Below, in pieces: positions 8,742 through 16,983 of a DNA stretch of 64,000 nt. The stretch spans positions 1-64,000 of the forward strand of contig JABABM010000010.1 of assembly GCA_014238205.1 (NCBI GenBank), read 5' to 3'. The notes beneath the pieces were generated by a model. It did not search any database and was not told where the DNA came from. It saw nothing but the letters and a program-made list of their open reading frames with translations. The stretch's first letter is position 1; every line of letters starts with the position of its first letter. Position numbers and translations under genes: made by a program. The stretch comes from Phycisphaerales bacterium (GTDB lineage Bacteria > Planctomycetota > Phycisphaerae > Phycisphaerales > SM1A02).

Positions 8742-9243
8742 GTGGTGTATCCATCCTGGCAATGGGTTGTACCCGGGTTACTGGAAGTAACCGGGATTGA
8801 TCCATGTTCCTGGCTGTGAGCAGTTCAACTTGATTACTCAACCGCCTGGTCTCCATGCAGACTGCCTGGACATCATCAGCGGTTGGGGTACATCGAATTA
8901 CATACTCATCGAACCTGAGTGCATGTTCGTCAACCGTCTTGTCGCTGGAAGCACCACCCATGAACGACTGTCCGGCACGATCAAGATCTGTGGAGCAATG
9001 ATCAATGCCGAGCAGGCGTTCAAGGAGTGTCTGTGGACCAAGCAGGAGCGACGTAAGCCGCTTGCGTTTGATCCGTTGGAGGTTTGGCAGGGGAGCAGAC
9101 GCGACCAAGCGTCGACCACGTCCAAAATAAGCCCTGCCATACGAGCCACCAGGTCCGGTCTGGAGCAAGGGAACGTTCTGGCCCGGAGCTTCGGCCGAAC
9201 GTTCTCTCAATGCAGTCATTGTCGATGCACTGAAACCAACCAT
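8539..9243 (-). CDS. Doubtful gene upstream of lexA
   Basis: An ATG at 9243 preceded by one of the best Shine-Dalgarno sequences in the window (AGGAGG, 8 bases upstream) opens a 234-residue frame starting MVGFSASTMTALRERSAEA. No family is recognised; the first half is Arg/Leu-rich (NLQRIKRKRLTSLLLG). The leader upstream has a hairpin CCCCCA-ACATG-TGGGGG at 9314-9330. Against it: the frame runs 200 bases into lexA in another phase and covers the lexA operator. It may be a real gene with a shorter true end (frameshift) or an untranslated relic. If it is not real, 8763-9485 holds only the operator and this leader. Confidence 0.3.
   Translation of the reverse strand: MVGFSASTMTALRERSAEAPGQNVPLLQTGPGGSYGRAYFGRGRRLVASAPLPNLQRIKRKRLTSLLLGPQTLLERLLGIDHCSTDLDRAGQSFMGGASSDKTVDEHALRFDEYVIRCTPTADDVQAVCMETRRLSNQVELLTARNMDQSRLLPVTRVQPIARMDTPHECHTKTTAHTESHTGLSSRQRLFTDNAGVGRRNRSQQGDSVRTRRSTRSKGSHFARTEQGSLFVDL
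8776..8792. promoter_or_regulatory. Probable LexA operator
   Basis: A perfect 7-bp inverted repeat GGTTACT-GGA-AGTAACC, with two further matched pairs after one mismatch (CC ... GG at 8773-8774 and 8794-8795). It lies 35-51 bases upstream of the lexA start, the usual place for LexA autoregulation. The sequence differs from the E. coli (CTGT-N8-ACAG) and Bacillus (GAAC-N4-GTTC) boxes, as expected for a phylum with its own LexA specificity. Confidence 0.65.
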
Positions 9244-9485
9244 GGTGTAATCCTCCTGTTTGGGCCGACTTTGCCCATGGACACTCCCTTCCCTCGGGGC
9301 CGTGTCCTGATGACCCCCAACATGTGGGGGGTGCATCGCCGGCGTGCTTCCATCTCGACCAGACGGAACTGGCCTCTTGAGAAACATCATCGGAATTGAT
9401 GTCAGGTATACGTTAGCATAACAAGGACCAAACAACAAATTGTGTCTGGCGGCCCTTTGAAGCGGGCAAGGTCCGGAAACCAGCC

Positions 9486-10733
9486 ATGAAGTTCAAGAGT
9501 CCAGGCCCAAGAGGTTGTTTCCTTCAGACTGCACTTGGTACCTTGCCGAGCGTGTCCCAATCCATCAAATCACCCCCGTCTGAACTCCCAAATTCAGGGA
9601 TTGACCATTGGATGCTCTCTGGAGAGCTCACCTACCTGAATCATGGAAGTTTCGGTGCACGCCCAAAGGCAGTTCATGAGCACCAGGAACAGTTGCGTGC
9701 CGCCATCGAGGGCTCCCCGGTCCATGCCATGGATGAGGGTATGCCTATGCAGATGCCTGATATCAAGACTTCACTGGGCACCTTCCTCGGCATGGAGCCC
9801 GCAGGAATCGGCCTTGTGCAGAACGCTTCGGAAGCAATCTGCTCAGTCCTGAGGTCGATTCAATTTGAATCTGGTGATGAAATAATCTGCACCAGGCATG
9901 GGTACAACGCTGTATTGCAGCTTCTCAGGTACGTAGCAAACCGCCATGAAGTCACGCTTCATGTTGTTGATCTGGAACTACCTGTGCTTTGTCCAGATAC
10001 GGCCTTGGAGCCTGTCCTTTCACTCCTGGGTGACAGGACAAGGCTTGTTGTGATCGATCAGATCACCTCCCCGACAGCCTTGGTTCTGGACACCAGAAAC
10101 CTACTTTCTGAATGCCGTAAACGAGGCATCGACACGCTTGTCGATGGTGCACATGGCCCTGGAATGATCGACCTTGACATCTCATCCATGGGAGCGACCT
10201 GGTACGCAGGGAATCTCCACAAGTGGGTGTGCGCGCCGATTGGGGCGGGATTTCTCTGGACCGATCCAAGTCGACTTGATCAGACTCACCCCGTGATCAT
10301 CAGCCATGGTTACGAGGAGGGCTATGCCCAGGAGTTCGATTGGCAGGGGACCAGGGACATGAGCTCCTGGCGTTCCATACCCTTCGTCCTCAAATGGATG
10401 GAGGAGGCGTGGGGATGGGATGCTGTTCGAGCTCACAATCATGACTTGGCAACATGGGCTCACGAGATGTTGACCACATCTCTGGGCGTCGAGCCATTGT
10501 CGCCGTTGGATGGAGGCATGCTCGGATCCATGGCCGCAGTACGACTTCCACCAGGGATCCAGGAGAGGCTGGGCGATCCCCTGGTTCTTCAGAAGATGCT
10601 TCGCCATGAGAACCAGATCGAGGTGCCTGTCATGGAACTTGGCGACGAGTGGTTCATCAGGGTGTCTTCACAGGTCTACAACAGGCCTGGCGAGTATGAA
10701 CTGCTTGCGAATACCCTCCTGGCGATGCAGTAA
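9486..10733 (+). CDS. Class V aminotransferase-fold enzyme, isopenicillin-N-epimerase type
   Basis: 415 residues. A PLP enzyme of fold type I: LTYLNHGSFGARP near residue 50 is the typical opening of the CefD/EgtE-like group, LVDGAHGPGMIDLDI carries the PLP-contacting Asp and His, and GNLHKWVCAPIGAGF carries the Schiff-base lysine (about residue 245). Relatives epimerise amino acids or cleave C-S bonds; the actual substrate is not deducible. The first 40 residues before IDHWMLSGEL look non-conserved, so translation might start at the ATG at 9612 instead. It stands alone between lexA and a sorting-tail protein. Confidence 0.85.
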   Translation: MKFKSPGPRGCFLQTALGTLPSVSQSIKSPPSELPNSGIDHWMLSGELTYLNHGSFGARPKAVHEHQEQLRAAIEGSPVHAMDEGMPMQMPDIKTSLGTFLGMEPAGIGLVQNASEAICSVLRSIQFESGDEIICTRHGYNAVLQLLRYVANRHEVTLHVVDLELPVLCPDTALEPVLSLLGDRTRLVVIDQITSPTALVLDTRNLLSECRKRGIDTLVDGAHGPGMIDLDISSMGATWYAGNLHKWVCAPIGAGFLWTDPSRLDQTHPVIISHGYEEGYAQEFDWQGTRDMSSWRSIPFVLKWMEEAWGWDAVRAHNHDLATWAHEMLTTSLGVEPLSPLDGGMLGSMAAVRLPPGIQERLGDPLVLQKMLRHENQIEVPVMELGDEWFIRVSSQVYNRPGEYELLANTLLAMQ

Positions 10734-11023
10734 ACCGATTGATACCAAGCCTTTGCACTTATTGCGAACTGGCCCGAAACCGGTGCCGTAGTTCAATCGA
10801 AGTGTTGTATGGATTGTCCGACCTGATTGGATCATGCAGGCCGTGCCGGTTCTTTGCGTTGTCCTATTCCTGACGGTGAGGTGGAGGGATGACAACGCCC
10901 TTGGAGGCATATTCGGGGTGTGACATTGCTTGAAGGAAATACCGGTCCAACATGGAGTTACACGCCGATGGTGGGTTGGTTGAACCTGTTCATGGCTCGC
11001 ATGCGGTTGGATAGGGATAGTTC
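10734..11023 (+). other. Gap before second sorting-tail gene
   Basis: 290 bases with no convincing gene, hairpin or strong promoter on either strand. The last bases (GGATAGGGATAG) give a weak ribosome binding site for the gene at 11024. Confidence 0.4.
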
Positions 11024-11593
11024 ATGACAACGAAGATCAGCAACTTGCTCCGAGGATGTGCGGTGTCCATATGCACGATGGCCGCGATGAACACGGCGGC
11101 GGTGGCTGATATTGCGGCGTTCTCTCTTGATGACATCGATTACTACGCCGGCATCTTCACGCTTGTCGACGAGTTTGATACGGGCATGGCCAATGACCCC
11201 ATTATCGGGGTGCATCTATCCGAAATCGTTCTTGAAACATATGACAACACCGGCCAGCCGAACTGGGCAAGTGAAGCGCTTCTGGCAATTGATCTGGCCC
11301 AGGAGGACGGGCAGAGTTTGATGTACATCTTCGCCCCGTTTGAAAGCGAGGACTCGCAGGGCATCTTCGCCCTTGAGAGTTGGTATGCGGATCTCACCGG
11401 GAGTGGCTACTTCGTTCCGGATGACGGAATCATCAGCGTCTATGCCGTGGGCAGTTGGAGTGATGGGACAGGCCTTCCTTCAGGAACATGGCTGGAGGGT
11501 CTGGTTGAAGTTGAATTCGGTGTTCCAGCGCCGGGCGTAATTACCCTGCTCGTTGTCGCAGGTGCTGCATCGCGAAGACGAAGGCGAACTTGA
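11024..11593 (+). CDS. Secreted protein with PEP-CTERM-like sorting tail (second copy type)
   Basis: 189 residues. Signal peptide (hydrophobic AVSICTMAAMNTAAVADI, cleavage near residue 29), an acidic Asp/Glu/Tyr-rich body without recognisable domain, and the C-terminal sorting signal VPAPGVITLLVVAGAASRR ending in RRRRRT. The tail follows the same plan as the protein at 1269-1760 although the bodies are unrelated. Surface attachment or processing by an exosortase-like enzyme is inferred; none is encoded in this window. A 15-bp terminator follows. Confidence 0.8.
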   Translation: MTTKISNLLRGCAVSICTMAAMNTAAVADIAAFSLDDIDYYAGIFTLVDEFDTGMANDPIIGVHLSEIVLETYDNTGQPNWASEALLAIDLAQEDGQSLMYIFAPFESEDSQGIFALESWYADLTGSGYFVPDDGIISVYAVGSWSDGTGLPSGTWLEGLVEVEFGVPAPGVITLLVVAGAASRRRRRT

Positions 11594-11661
11594 AGTCCAG
11601 ATAAACATGGCTGGCATTTGCACGGCATCGTACGCTTCCACGCCGGCGGGTCAGCTGAAGA

Positions 11662-11709
11662 ACAGGGTCCGTTTCCAAGCAGGAAACGGACCCTGTGTTC
11701 TTGTTCTTG
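11662..11709 (+). terminator. Rho-independent terminator, 15-bp stem
   Basis: A perfect stem ACAGGGTCCGTTTCC / GGAAACGGACCCTGT with loop AAGCA, followed by GTTCTTGTTCTTG. It lies between convergent genes and may stop both the sorting-tail gene and, in reverse, the SPOR lipoprotein. Confidence 0.88.
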
Positions 11710-11721
11710 AAGGACGCAAAC

Positions 11722-12492
11722 TCAGTTTGCTACAACGATCATGTCCCTGCCCTTGAAGTCCCTGCGGGCCTTTGCTGCGTCATTCCTGGAGTAGAAAGAA
11801 CCGACGTGAACAAGGTAGAGAGTCGAGCCATGCCGGTCTGTACGGGAGCGGACTGTTGGGGGGGTGACTCCTGCACGTTGAGCTGGCCTGGCAAGGTCAT
11901 CGCAGGCACGGAGAGCTCCTCCTTCGTCTCGGAAGGCCCCGGCTTGAAGTGTAAATCTCTCGGGCATCAATCCTTCGATAGGTAATGGGGCTGGCGCGTC
12001 GAGTCTTGGTTCGCCGGTGTCATCAAGTCGCGTTGTCCAAAGTTCTGCACGGTCTTCTCGTCCTGCTTCGCGCCATGCCAGCACAGCGTACCGAGCACAT
12101 TGGCGACGGTCTTCACCCTTGAGTTCCGGCCAGGCGTGTTCGAACTGAACAGCAGCAACAGCAGGCTGCCCTGATTCCACAAGGCACTGGCCGACCATGG
12201 CTCGTGCCCGTGCTGACAGGGCCGGGTCAGGAGATCTGGAGGCCATCTGAAAGGCCTCGAGGGCGGCGGAATCGTTTCCAAGTCGCTGGTTGCACAGGCC
12301 AATGACCCAGGCAGCCTCGTACTTCTCTGCGTCATCACGTTTGAGGATACGTTTCGCCTGCAGTTGGGCAATGCTGAGGTGCCCGGCCTCGTAATCCTGG
12401 ATGGCTGGCTGGAGACTGCTTGTCCTGGAGGAACCACACCCCAGCACCAGAAGGCAGGCAAGAACAAGGAGAGTGATTCGAAACACAGCCAT
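11722..12492 (-). CDS. SPOR-domain lipoprotein with TPR-like middle
   Basis: 256 residues. A lipobox (LVLGC, cysteine about residue 19) predicts lipid anchoring after export. The middle has TPR-like helices (AAWVIGLCNQRLGNDSAALEA, ARAMVGQCLVESGQPAVAA). The C-terminal 75 residues form a SPOR domain (FTLQAGAFRDEGGALR ... LYLVHVGSFYSRNDAAKA), which binds denuded glycan strands of peptidoglycan at division sites or during lytic turnover. A role in cell-wall remodelling is inferred. GGAGAAG lies before the ATG. It is divergent from the acyl-CoA synthetase gene, with about 117 bases between their starts. Confidence 0.85.
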   Translation of the reverse strand: MAVFRITLLVLACLLVLGCGSSRTSSLQPAIQDYEAGHLSIAQLQAKRILKRDDAEKYEAAWVIGLCNQRLGNDSAALEAFQMASRSPDPALSARARAMVGQCLVESGQPAVAAVQFEHAWPELKGEDRRQCARYAVLAWREAGREDRAELWTTRLDDTGEPRLDAPAPLPIEGLMPERFTLQAGAFRDEGGALRACDDLARPAQRAGVTPPTVRSRTDRHGSTLYLVHVGSFYSRNDAAKARRDFKGRDMIVVAN

Positions 12493-12609
12493 GGGTCTTC
12501 TCCGATCGGGGCCGCCAGGCCATGGCGGCGATACACTAGGGTCTTACAAGGCCTATATCCTGTATCGGACGTTTTTCAAGCTCTCCATCAATGGGAGGGG
12601 ACTACAAGA

Positions 12610-14076
12610 GTGGACATAGCACGTCCAATCCTCAGGCAATGGCTGACCCACCCGTTGCGGACATTCGTTGTCGATGACCTCCGGTCATGGAAAGGAATGA
12701 TGTTGTGGTTGGCATCACAGCATATTGCTACCGCAGTTTCGAAAGTTTCCACCCGTGAGCGGGTGGGTGTCTACCTGCCTACATCGGGTGTCACTCCCGC
12801 TGCCATGGCCGCCTCCTGGCTTCTTGGCCGGACGGTCGTTCCGTTGAATTACCTCCTGAGCCGGGATGAACTGGCATATATCATCGATGATGCCGAGTTG
12901 GATGTCGTTGTGACGGCCGGTCCGATGCTCAAGCGATTTGGTGATCTTCCAGGTGATGCCAGCATCATCAAGGTGGAAGAGTTGCCGATGAAGCGTCTTC
13001 CCCGAATGCGTCGAATCAAGCCCCAGCCACCCGGGTTCACGGCCGTGCTGCTCTACACCTCTGGGACATCCGGGAGGCCCAAGGGAGTCATGCTTTCAAA
13101 TGAAAACCTTGTAGCTAATGTTTCTCAGTGCATCAGGTGGGTGAACTTCGACAAGGCAGATGGTTTTCTCGGCGTACTTCCGCAGTTTCACAGTTTTGGT
13201 ATGACGGTGACAACATTGCTCCCGATGACCATTGGTTGCCAGGTTTCCTACACGGCGCAGTTCAAGGTATCGCGTGTTCTAGAACTTCTTCGGACCCAGC
13301 GACCAACGGCATTCATGGCCATACCGTCGATGTACAACGCTCTGCTCCAGGCCAAGAGTGCGACAGCAGAGGATTTCAGATCGCTTCGATATGTCGTCTC
13401 TGGCGGAGAACCGTTGCCTGACGCGGTCTACGAAGGGTTCAAGGATCGATTCAAGGTCACTATCTGCGAAGGCTATGGACTGACGGAAACTTCTCCAGTT
13501 ACAAACTGGACACTTCCGGAAGAAGAGCGAAGGGGTACGGTCGGCAGGTCACTTGAGGGGGTCGAGGAGATCATCGTCGACGATGAAGGAAACCGACTGG
13601 GGCCGGGAGAAGACGGCGAAGTGAGAATTCGAGGCAAGAACGTCATGTCGGGGTACTTCAAGCTTCCGGAAGCAACTTCGGCAGCATTTGACGACGAGGG
13701 ATTCTTCAGGACGGGCGACATGGGCAGGATTGATGAAGACGGCTACCTGTCGATCACAGGACGAATCAAGGAAATGCTGATCATCTCCGGGGAAAATGTG
13801 TTTCCAAGAGAGATTGAAGAGGTGTTGAACCAACACCCCGCCATTTCAGCTGGAGCTGTCGTGGGTCAGCCTGATCCTGCCAGGGGCGAAGTGCCCATTG
13901 CCTTCGTCGAACTTGTTGAAGGTGCCCAGTTCGACCCAAAGGAAGGCAGGTCGTTCTGCAGGAAATCTCTTGCCCCATTCAAGGTGCCCAGGGAGATTCG
14001 TGTGCTTGACGAACTTCCAAGGAATCCAACCGGGAAGATCATGCGAAGAGAGTTGGTACGGGAGTTGACTCCATGA
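12610..14076 (+). CDS. AMP-forming acyl-CoA synthetase / ligase
   Basis: 488 residues from a GTG at 12610, chosen because GGGAGGGG lies nine bases upstream; longer frames would run into the divergent lipoprotein gene. Adenylate-forming family: P-loop-like motif LYTSGTSGRPKGVML, GYGLTETSPV, FRTGDMGRIDEDGYL (ribose-binding Asp), GRIKEMLIISGENVFPREIE hinge, and the C-terminal lysine motif PTGKIMRRELV. Members activate fatty or aryl acids to acyl-AMP and usually acyl-CoA; the substrate here is unclear but the overall form is of long-chain fatty acyl-CoA ligases. Its stop overlaps the start of mqnD by ATGA, so the two are translated as a pair. Confidence 0.9.
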   Translation: MDIARPILRQWLTHPLRTFVVDDLRSWKGMMLWLASQHIATAVSKVSTRERVGVYLPTSGVTPAAMAASWLLGRTVVPLNYLLSRDELAYIIDDAELDVVVTAGPMLKRFGDLPGDASIIKVEELPMKRLPRMRRIKPQPPGFTAVLLYTSGTSGRPKGVMLSNENLVANVSQCIRWVNFDKADGFLGVLPQFHSFGMTVTTLLPMTIGCQVSYTAQFKVSRVLELLRTQRPTAFMAIPSMYNALLQAKSATAEDFRSLRYVVSGGEPLPDAVYEGFKDRFKVTICEGYGLTETSPVTNWTLPEEERRGTVGRSLEGVEEIIVDDEGNRLGPGEDGEVRIRGKNVMSGYFKLPEATSAAFDDEGFFRTGDMGRIDEDGYLSITGRIKEMLIISGENVFPREIEEVLNQHPAISAGAVVGQPDPARGEVPIAFVELVEGAQFDPKEGRSFCRKSLAPFKVPREIRVLDELPRNPTGKIMRRELVRELTP

Positions 14077-14966
14077 ACCTGCTTCGATTGGCGCACAGCC
14101 CGGACCCAGATGACGCCTTCATGTGGTGGCCGCTTGTGGGCATCGATGGAGACGGCCCCCAGGTGGATACGGGGAGGTGGTCCTTTGAACTCGTCGCCGA
14201 GGACATCGAGACGCTCAACAAGCGAGCGGAATCGGCCGAGTACGACATTACGGCCATCAGCTGCGCCCAGTACCCATGTGTCGCCGGCGAATACGCATTC
14301 ACCGCCTGCGGAGCCTCGTTGGGAGATGGGTACGGCCCAAAGCTCGTTTCGCCCAAGAAGCAGGATCTCAAGATGCTCCTTGCCGACAGGCCGGTCATTC
14401 TCGTCCCGGGGGAGAGGACAAGTGCCCTGGCTGCGCTTCGCCTCATGTGCCCGGACAATTCGTTCAACTGGAAGGCGGTTGAGTTCGACAGCATTGCGCA
14501 TCGGCTCCTTCAAGGTGAAGCCGATGCAGGAGTCCTCATCCATGAAGGTCAGTTGACATGGGAAGACGACGGACTGCATCTGGTGGCGGACCTGGGAGCA
14601 TGGTGGGAACAAGAGACGGGCCTCCCGCTTCCGCTGGGTGGAAACGTCATCCTGAGATCCCTCGAGGATCGTCATGGTGCGGGATCTCTTGGCGCGATCT
14701 CAAGGATCCTTCGCGACTCCGTGGAGTGGGCCCTGGCACATCGTGAGCAATCCCTCTCATACGCCTTGAAGTTTGCACGTGGGCTTGATCTGGAGCGAGC
14801 TGACAAGTTCGTCGAACTGTATGTGAACCGTTGGACCCTGGATTTTGAATCACGAGGTCGGGAGGCAGTCACCCGGTTCCTTGGTGAAGCAGCCTCCAGG
14901 TCGATCCTTCCTGTGGCCAGGTCGGTTGATTTCATCGAGCCTGGGGTCCTCGAGGGGAAATCCTGA
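14073..14966 (+). CDS. mqnD: 1,4-dihydroxy-6-naphthoate synthase (futalosine pathway)
   Basis: 297 residues. The N-terminal HSPDPDDAFMWWPL is the hallmark of MqnD, a periplasmic-binding-protein-like enzyme that converts cyclic dehypoxanthine futalosine to 1,4-dihydroxy-6-naphthoate in menaquinone synthesis. Further conserved blocks are ISCAQYP, VPGERTSALAALRL, HEGQLTW and PLPLGGN. The protein is cytoplasmic with no signal peptide. Its presence says the organism makes menaquinone by the futalosine route, which fits the menaquinone-type SdhCAB at the end of the window. Starts in a 4-bp ATGA overlap with the upstream ligase. Confidence 0.94.
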   Translation: MNLLRLAHSPDPDDAFMWWPLVGIDGDGPQVDTGRWSFELVAEDIETLNKRAESAEYDITAISCAQYPCVAGEYAFTACGASLGDGYGPKLVSPKKQDLKMLLADRPVILVPGERTSALAALRLMCPDNSFNWKAVEFDSIAHRLLQGEADAGVLIHEGQLTWEDDGLHLVADLGAWWEQETGLPLPLGGNVILRSLEDRHGAGSLGAISRILRDSVEWALAHREQSLSYALKFARGLDLERADKFVELYVNRWTLDFESRGREAVTRFLGEAASRSILPVARSVDFIEPGVLEGKS

Positions 14967-14978
14967 CATTGAACATGT

Positions 14979-14995
14979 GAACAGGTACCCTGTTC
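14979..14995. promoter_or_regulatory. 17-bp palindrome upstream of the ACT-domain gene
   Basis: GAACAGG-TAC-CCTGTTC, perfect 7-bp arms, ends 23 bases before the ATG at 15019. An additional GAAC on the left (14971-14974) and GTTC-like bases on the right extend the symmetry. It could be an operator or a short hairpin; no U-run follows, so it is not a normal terminator for mqnD. Confidence 0.4.
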
Positions 14996-15018
14996 CCGTT
15001 CCAAGGATGAGGTGATGC

Positions 15019-15492
15019 ATGTCCCAACTTCCACAGGAGACCCAGCAGGGATATGAGGCGCCTTTCGTGCGCCAGTTCAGCATCTTCCTTGAAAACCGTG
15101 TCGGTCGCCTTCTGGACGTTCTTAGGCTTTTTGACGATGCGGCGGATGTGAATATCCATAGCCTCACCGTCATGGAGTCTTCCGACTGTGCCGTCGTGAG
15201 AGTGGTTGTGGACAATGACGATTCAGCGCGGGCAATGTTGCGAAACAGCACCTATGCCTTTGCCGAGACGGACCTGCTCGTCGTGGAACTCACTGATGAA
15301 CTTCCCATGTCGATGCTCTGTCTCTACCTGCTGGGAGCCGAGTTGAACATCCATTTCATGTACCCGCTCCTGGCAACGGGGCATGATTCACTTGGCGGCC
15401 GGATAGCACTTTGCGTTGATGACAACACCTTCGCAGGCCAGATCCTGCTTCGGAAGGGCTTCCGGCTCCTGGGTTCAGGAGACCTCGGCTAG
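15019..15492 (+). CDS. ACT-domain protein, probably regulatory
   Basis: 157 residues. The N-terminal half (FSIFLENRVGRLLDVLRLFDDAADVNIHSLTVMESSDCAVVRVVV split over two strands and helices) has the ACT fold, as in the acetolactate synthase small subunit: a small-molecule, often amino-acid, sensing module. The second half is a less clear repeat of the same fold (ELNIHFMYPLLATG ... RIALCVDDNTFA). No catalytic domain is attached, so it probably senses an amino acid for a partner protein. GGATGAGG gives a good ribosome binding site. No biosynthetic neighbour identifies the ligand. Confidence 0.75.
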   Translation: MSQLPQETQQGYEAPFVRQFSIFLENRVGRLLDVLRLFDDAADVNIHSLTVMESSDCAVVRVVVDNDDSARAMLRNSTYAFAETDLLVVELTDELPMSMLCLYLLGAELNIHFMYPLLATGHDSLGGRIALCVDDNTFAGQILLRKGFRLLGSGDLG

Positions 15493-15501
15493 TCTCTGTC
15501 C

Positions 15502-16983
15502 CTAGGGAGCCGATGGTTGCGGTTGAGCAGCCTGGGATGATTTCCATTCTTCGTGCGTCGTACTGCTTCCGTCAGGGAGGAGTATTTCAAACTCGATGCC
15601 ACCAATGCCTGCCCTGGTGATTTCGATTGAATCAATTCGTTCTCCACCTCGCATGGACCGGATGACATCCAGTCCTTCGACGACATGCCCGAATACGGGA
15701 TTCATGCCATTCAGGTGCATCGTCGGTGCGTGGGTGATGTAGAACTGGCTGCCGATGAGTTTGTCCGGGGAAATGGTCGGCATTGCAATGCTGCCCGAGA
15801 AGTGGTCCCTCGCTCCAGGGACTGATGATTCGTTGATGATCGAGTACCCCGGGCCGTGGTACGAGGGATACGACATGTCGGCAGGGATGCCTCCCTGTGA
15901 CATGAAGGCTGGTGCAACATTGTGAAACCAGGTGTTCTCGTAGTGGCCATCCCTTACGAGGGCCAGGAAGTTGGCAACCGTGGCAGGGGCGCTGTTCTCG
16001 TAGAGCTCAATCAGGACTGGCTTGCTGTTGATCGTCATGCTGACCCGAGGATTCGTGCCGGCAGTTGCTTCAGCAGAGCGGATGGCCTCTTCCCTCTTCC
16101 AGGATTCCAGAATCGCAGGCCGGAGGTCAAGCCTCATGTTGCGTACCAAATTGTCAGTGTTGGCTTCATTGTCTTCGTTCGACTGCAGCTCGATGAGATG
16201 GCGAATGGACGCATCGAACTGGTGGTCTGCATACAGGCAGTCGGAGTACATGATTCCCGTGCCCGGGTCCATCAACAGGTGCGGCCCATGCTCCTCGATG
16301 AAGTTGACGGCGTCCTTGAAGCGTGCGGCCTGCCGAAGTCGTCGCATGTATTCAATCTTTACATTGTCGGAGTCTGGGAACGCCTCGAGGAGTCGAGTCC
16401 CAAGTTCAATACCTCGGTCCAGGTGCTTCTGTCCAACGGCATTGACAAGGCTTTCAGCGGCAATGCTGGGCTTGTCCAATTTGAGATATCCCTCCAGTTC
16501 ATCATCAACCTGAGCGGGATCAATCACTTCCAGGTACCCGTACAGGGCAAGTGGATACGCACGTTTGTCCGGGCCTGCAGCCATGAGCTCCCGAAGCACG
16601 CTCATGGTTCTTGCGGGATTGGTTTCGTGGTGTATCGCTGCCCATTCCATCCCTTCGAAGACGCGGTATGGTTCACGCATCAATGCCACTCGATACTGGG
16701 TGTCCGCCTGGTCTGTCCGTTCCAGGAGCACAAGGAGCTTGGCGGCCAGTACAAACCCATCAACCCCATTCTTGAAACGGCTGTTGTAATCATCAACTTC
16801 GGACAGCAGAGCTTCGGTTGCTTCCGTATCTAGTGTTCCAGACTTTGCTGCATCCTGCTGAAGGGCATACCTTTTGGCGTTGAGTTGCTCGAATTCACTC
16901 TTCGTCTCTTCTTCCTGTGCCCAGGACTGGGGGGCAGCAAGAAGAGATGTGCAGGCGAGGATGGCCAGGACGAAGTATCTCAT
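15502..16983 (-). CDS. Exported cyclophilin-type peptidyl-prolyl isomerase with TPR-like N-part
   Basis: 493 residues. A signal peptide (MRYFVLAILACTSLLAAPQSWA) directs export. Residues about 30-320 are alpha-helical and TPR-like; the C-terminal 165 residues are a cyclophilin domain (ENSAPATVANFLALVRDGHYENTWFHNV, SQGG, GSIAMPT, GSQFYITHAPTMHLNG, NPVFGHVVEGLDV). Some active-site positions differ from eukaryotic cyclophilins, as is usual in bacterial forms. The likely role is folding of periplasmic or outer-membrane proteins. The ATG at 16983 overlaps the stop of the upstream queD-like gene (ATGA), so the two form an operon. Confidence 0.9.
   Translation of the reverse strand: MRYFVLAILACTSLLAAPQSWAQEEETKSEFEQLNAKRYALQQDAAKSGTLDTEATEALLSEVDDYNSRFKNGVDGFVLAAKLLVLLERTDQADTQYRVALMREPYRVFEGMEWAAIHHETNPARTMSVLRELMAAGPDKRAYPLALYGYLEVIDPAQVDDELEGYLKLDKPSIAAESLVNAVGQKHLDRGIELGTRLLEAFPDSDNVKIEYMRRLRQAARFKDAVNFIEEHGPHLLMDPGTGIMYSDCLYADHQFDASIRHLIELQSNEDNEANTDNLVRNMRLDLRPAILESWKREEAIRSAEATAGTNPRVSMTINSKPVLIELYENSAPATVANFLALVRDGHYENTWFHNVAPAFMSQGGIPADMSYPSYHGPGYSIINESSVPGARDHFSGSIAMPTISPDKLIGSQFYITHAPTMHLNGMNPVFGHVVEGLDVIRSMRGGERIDSIEITRAGIGGIEFEILLPDGSSTTHEEWKSSQAAQPQPSAP

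Noticed and set aside
8797-9399. 200-residue plus-strand frame between lexA and the aminotransferase
   Set aside because: No ribosome binding site, no domain, and it would be antisense to the lexA operator and leader region.
10668-10910. 80-residue minus-strand frame after the class V aminotransferase
   Set aside because: It overlaps the aminotransferase 3' end, lacks a Shine-Dalgarno and has no protein-like pattern.
12364-12609. N-terminal extension of the acyl-CoA synthetase
   Set aside because: It overlaps the divergent SPOR lipoprotein gene; the GTG at 12610 has a strong Shine-Dalgarno.
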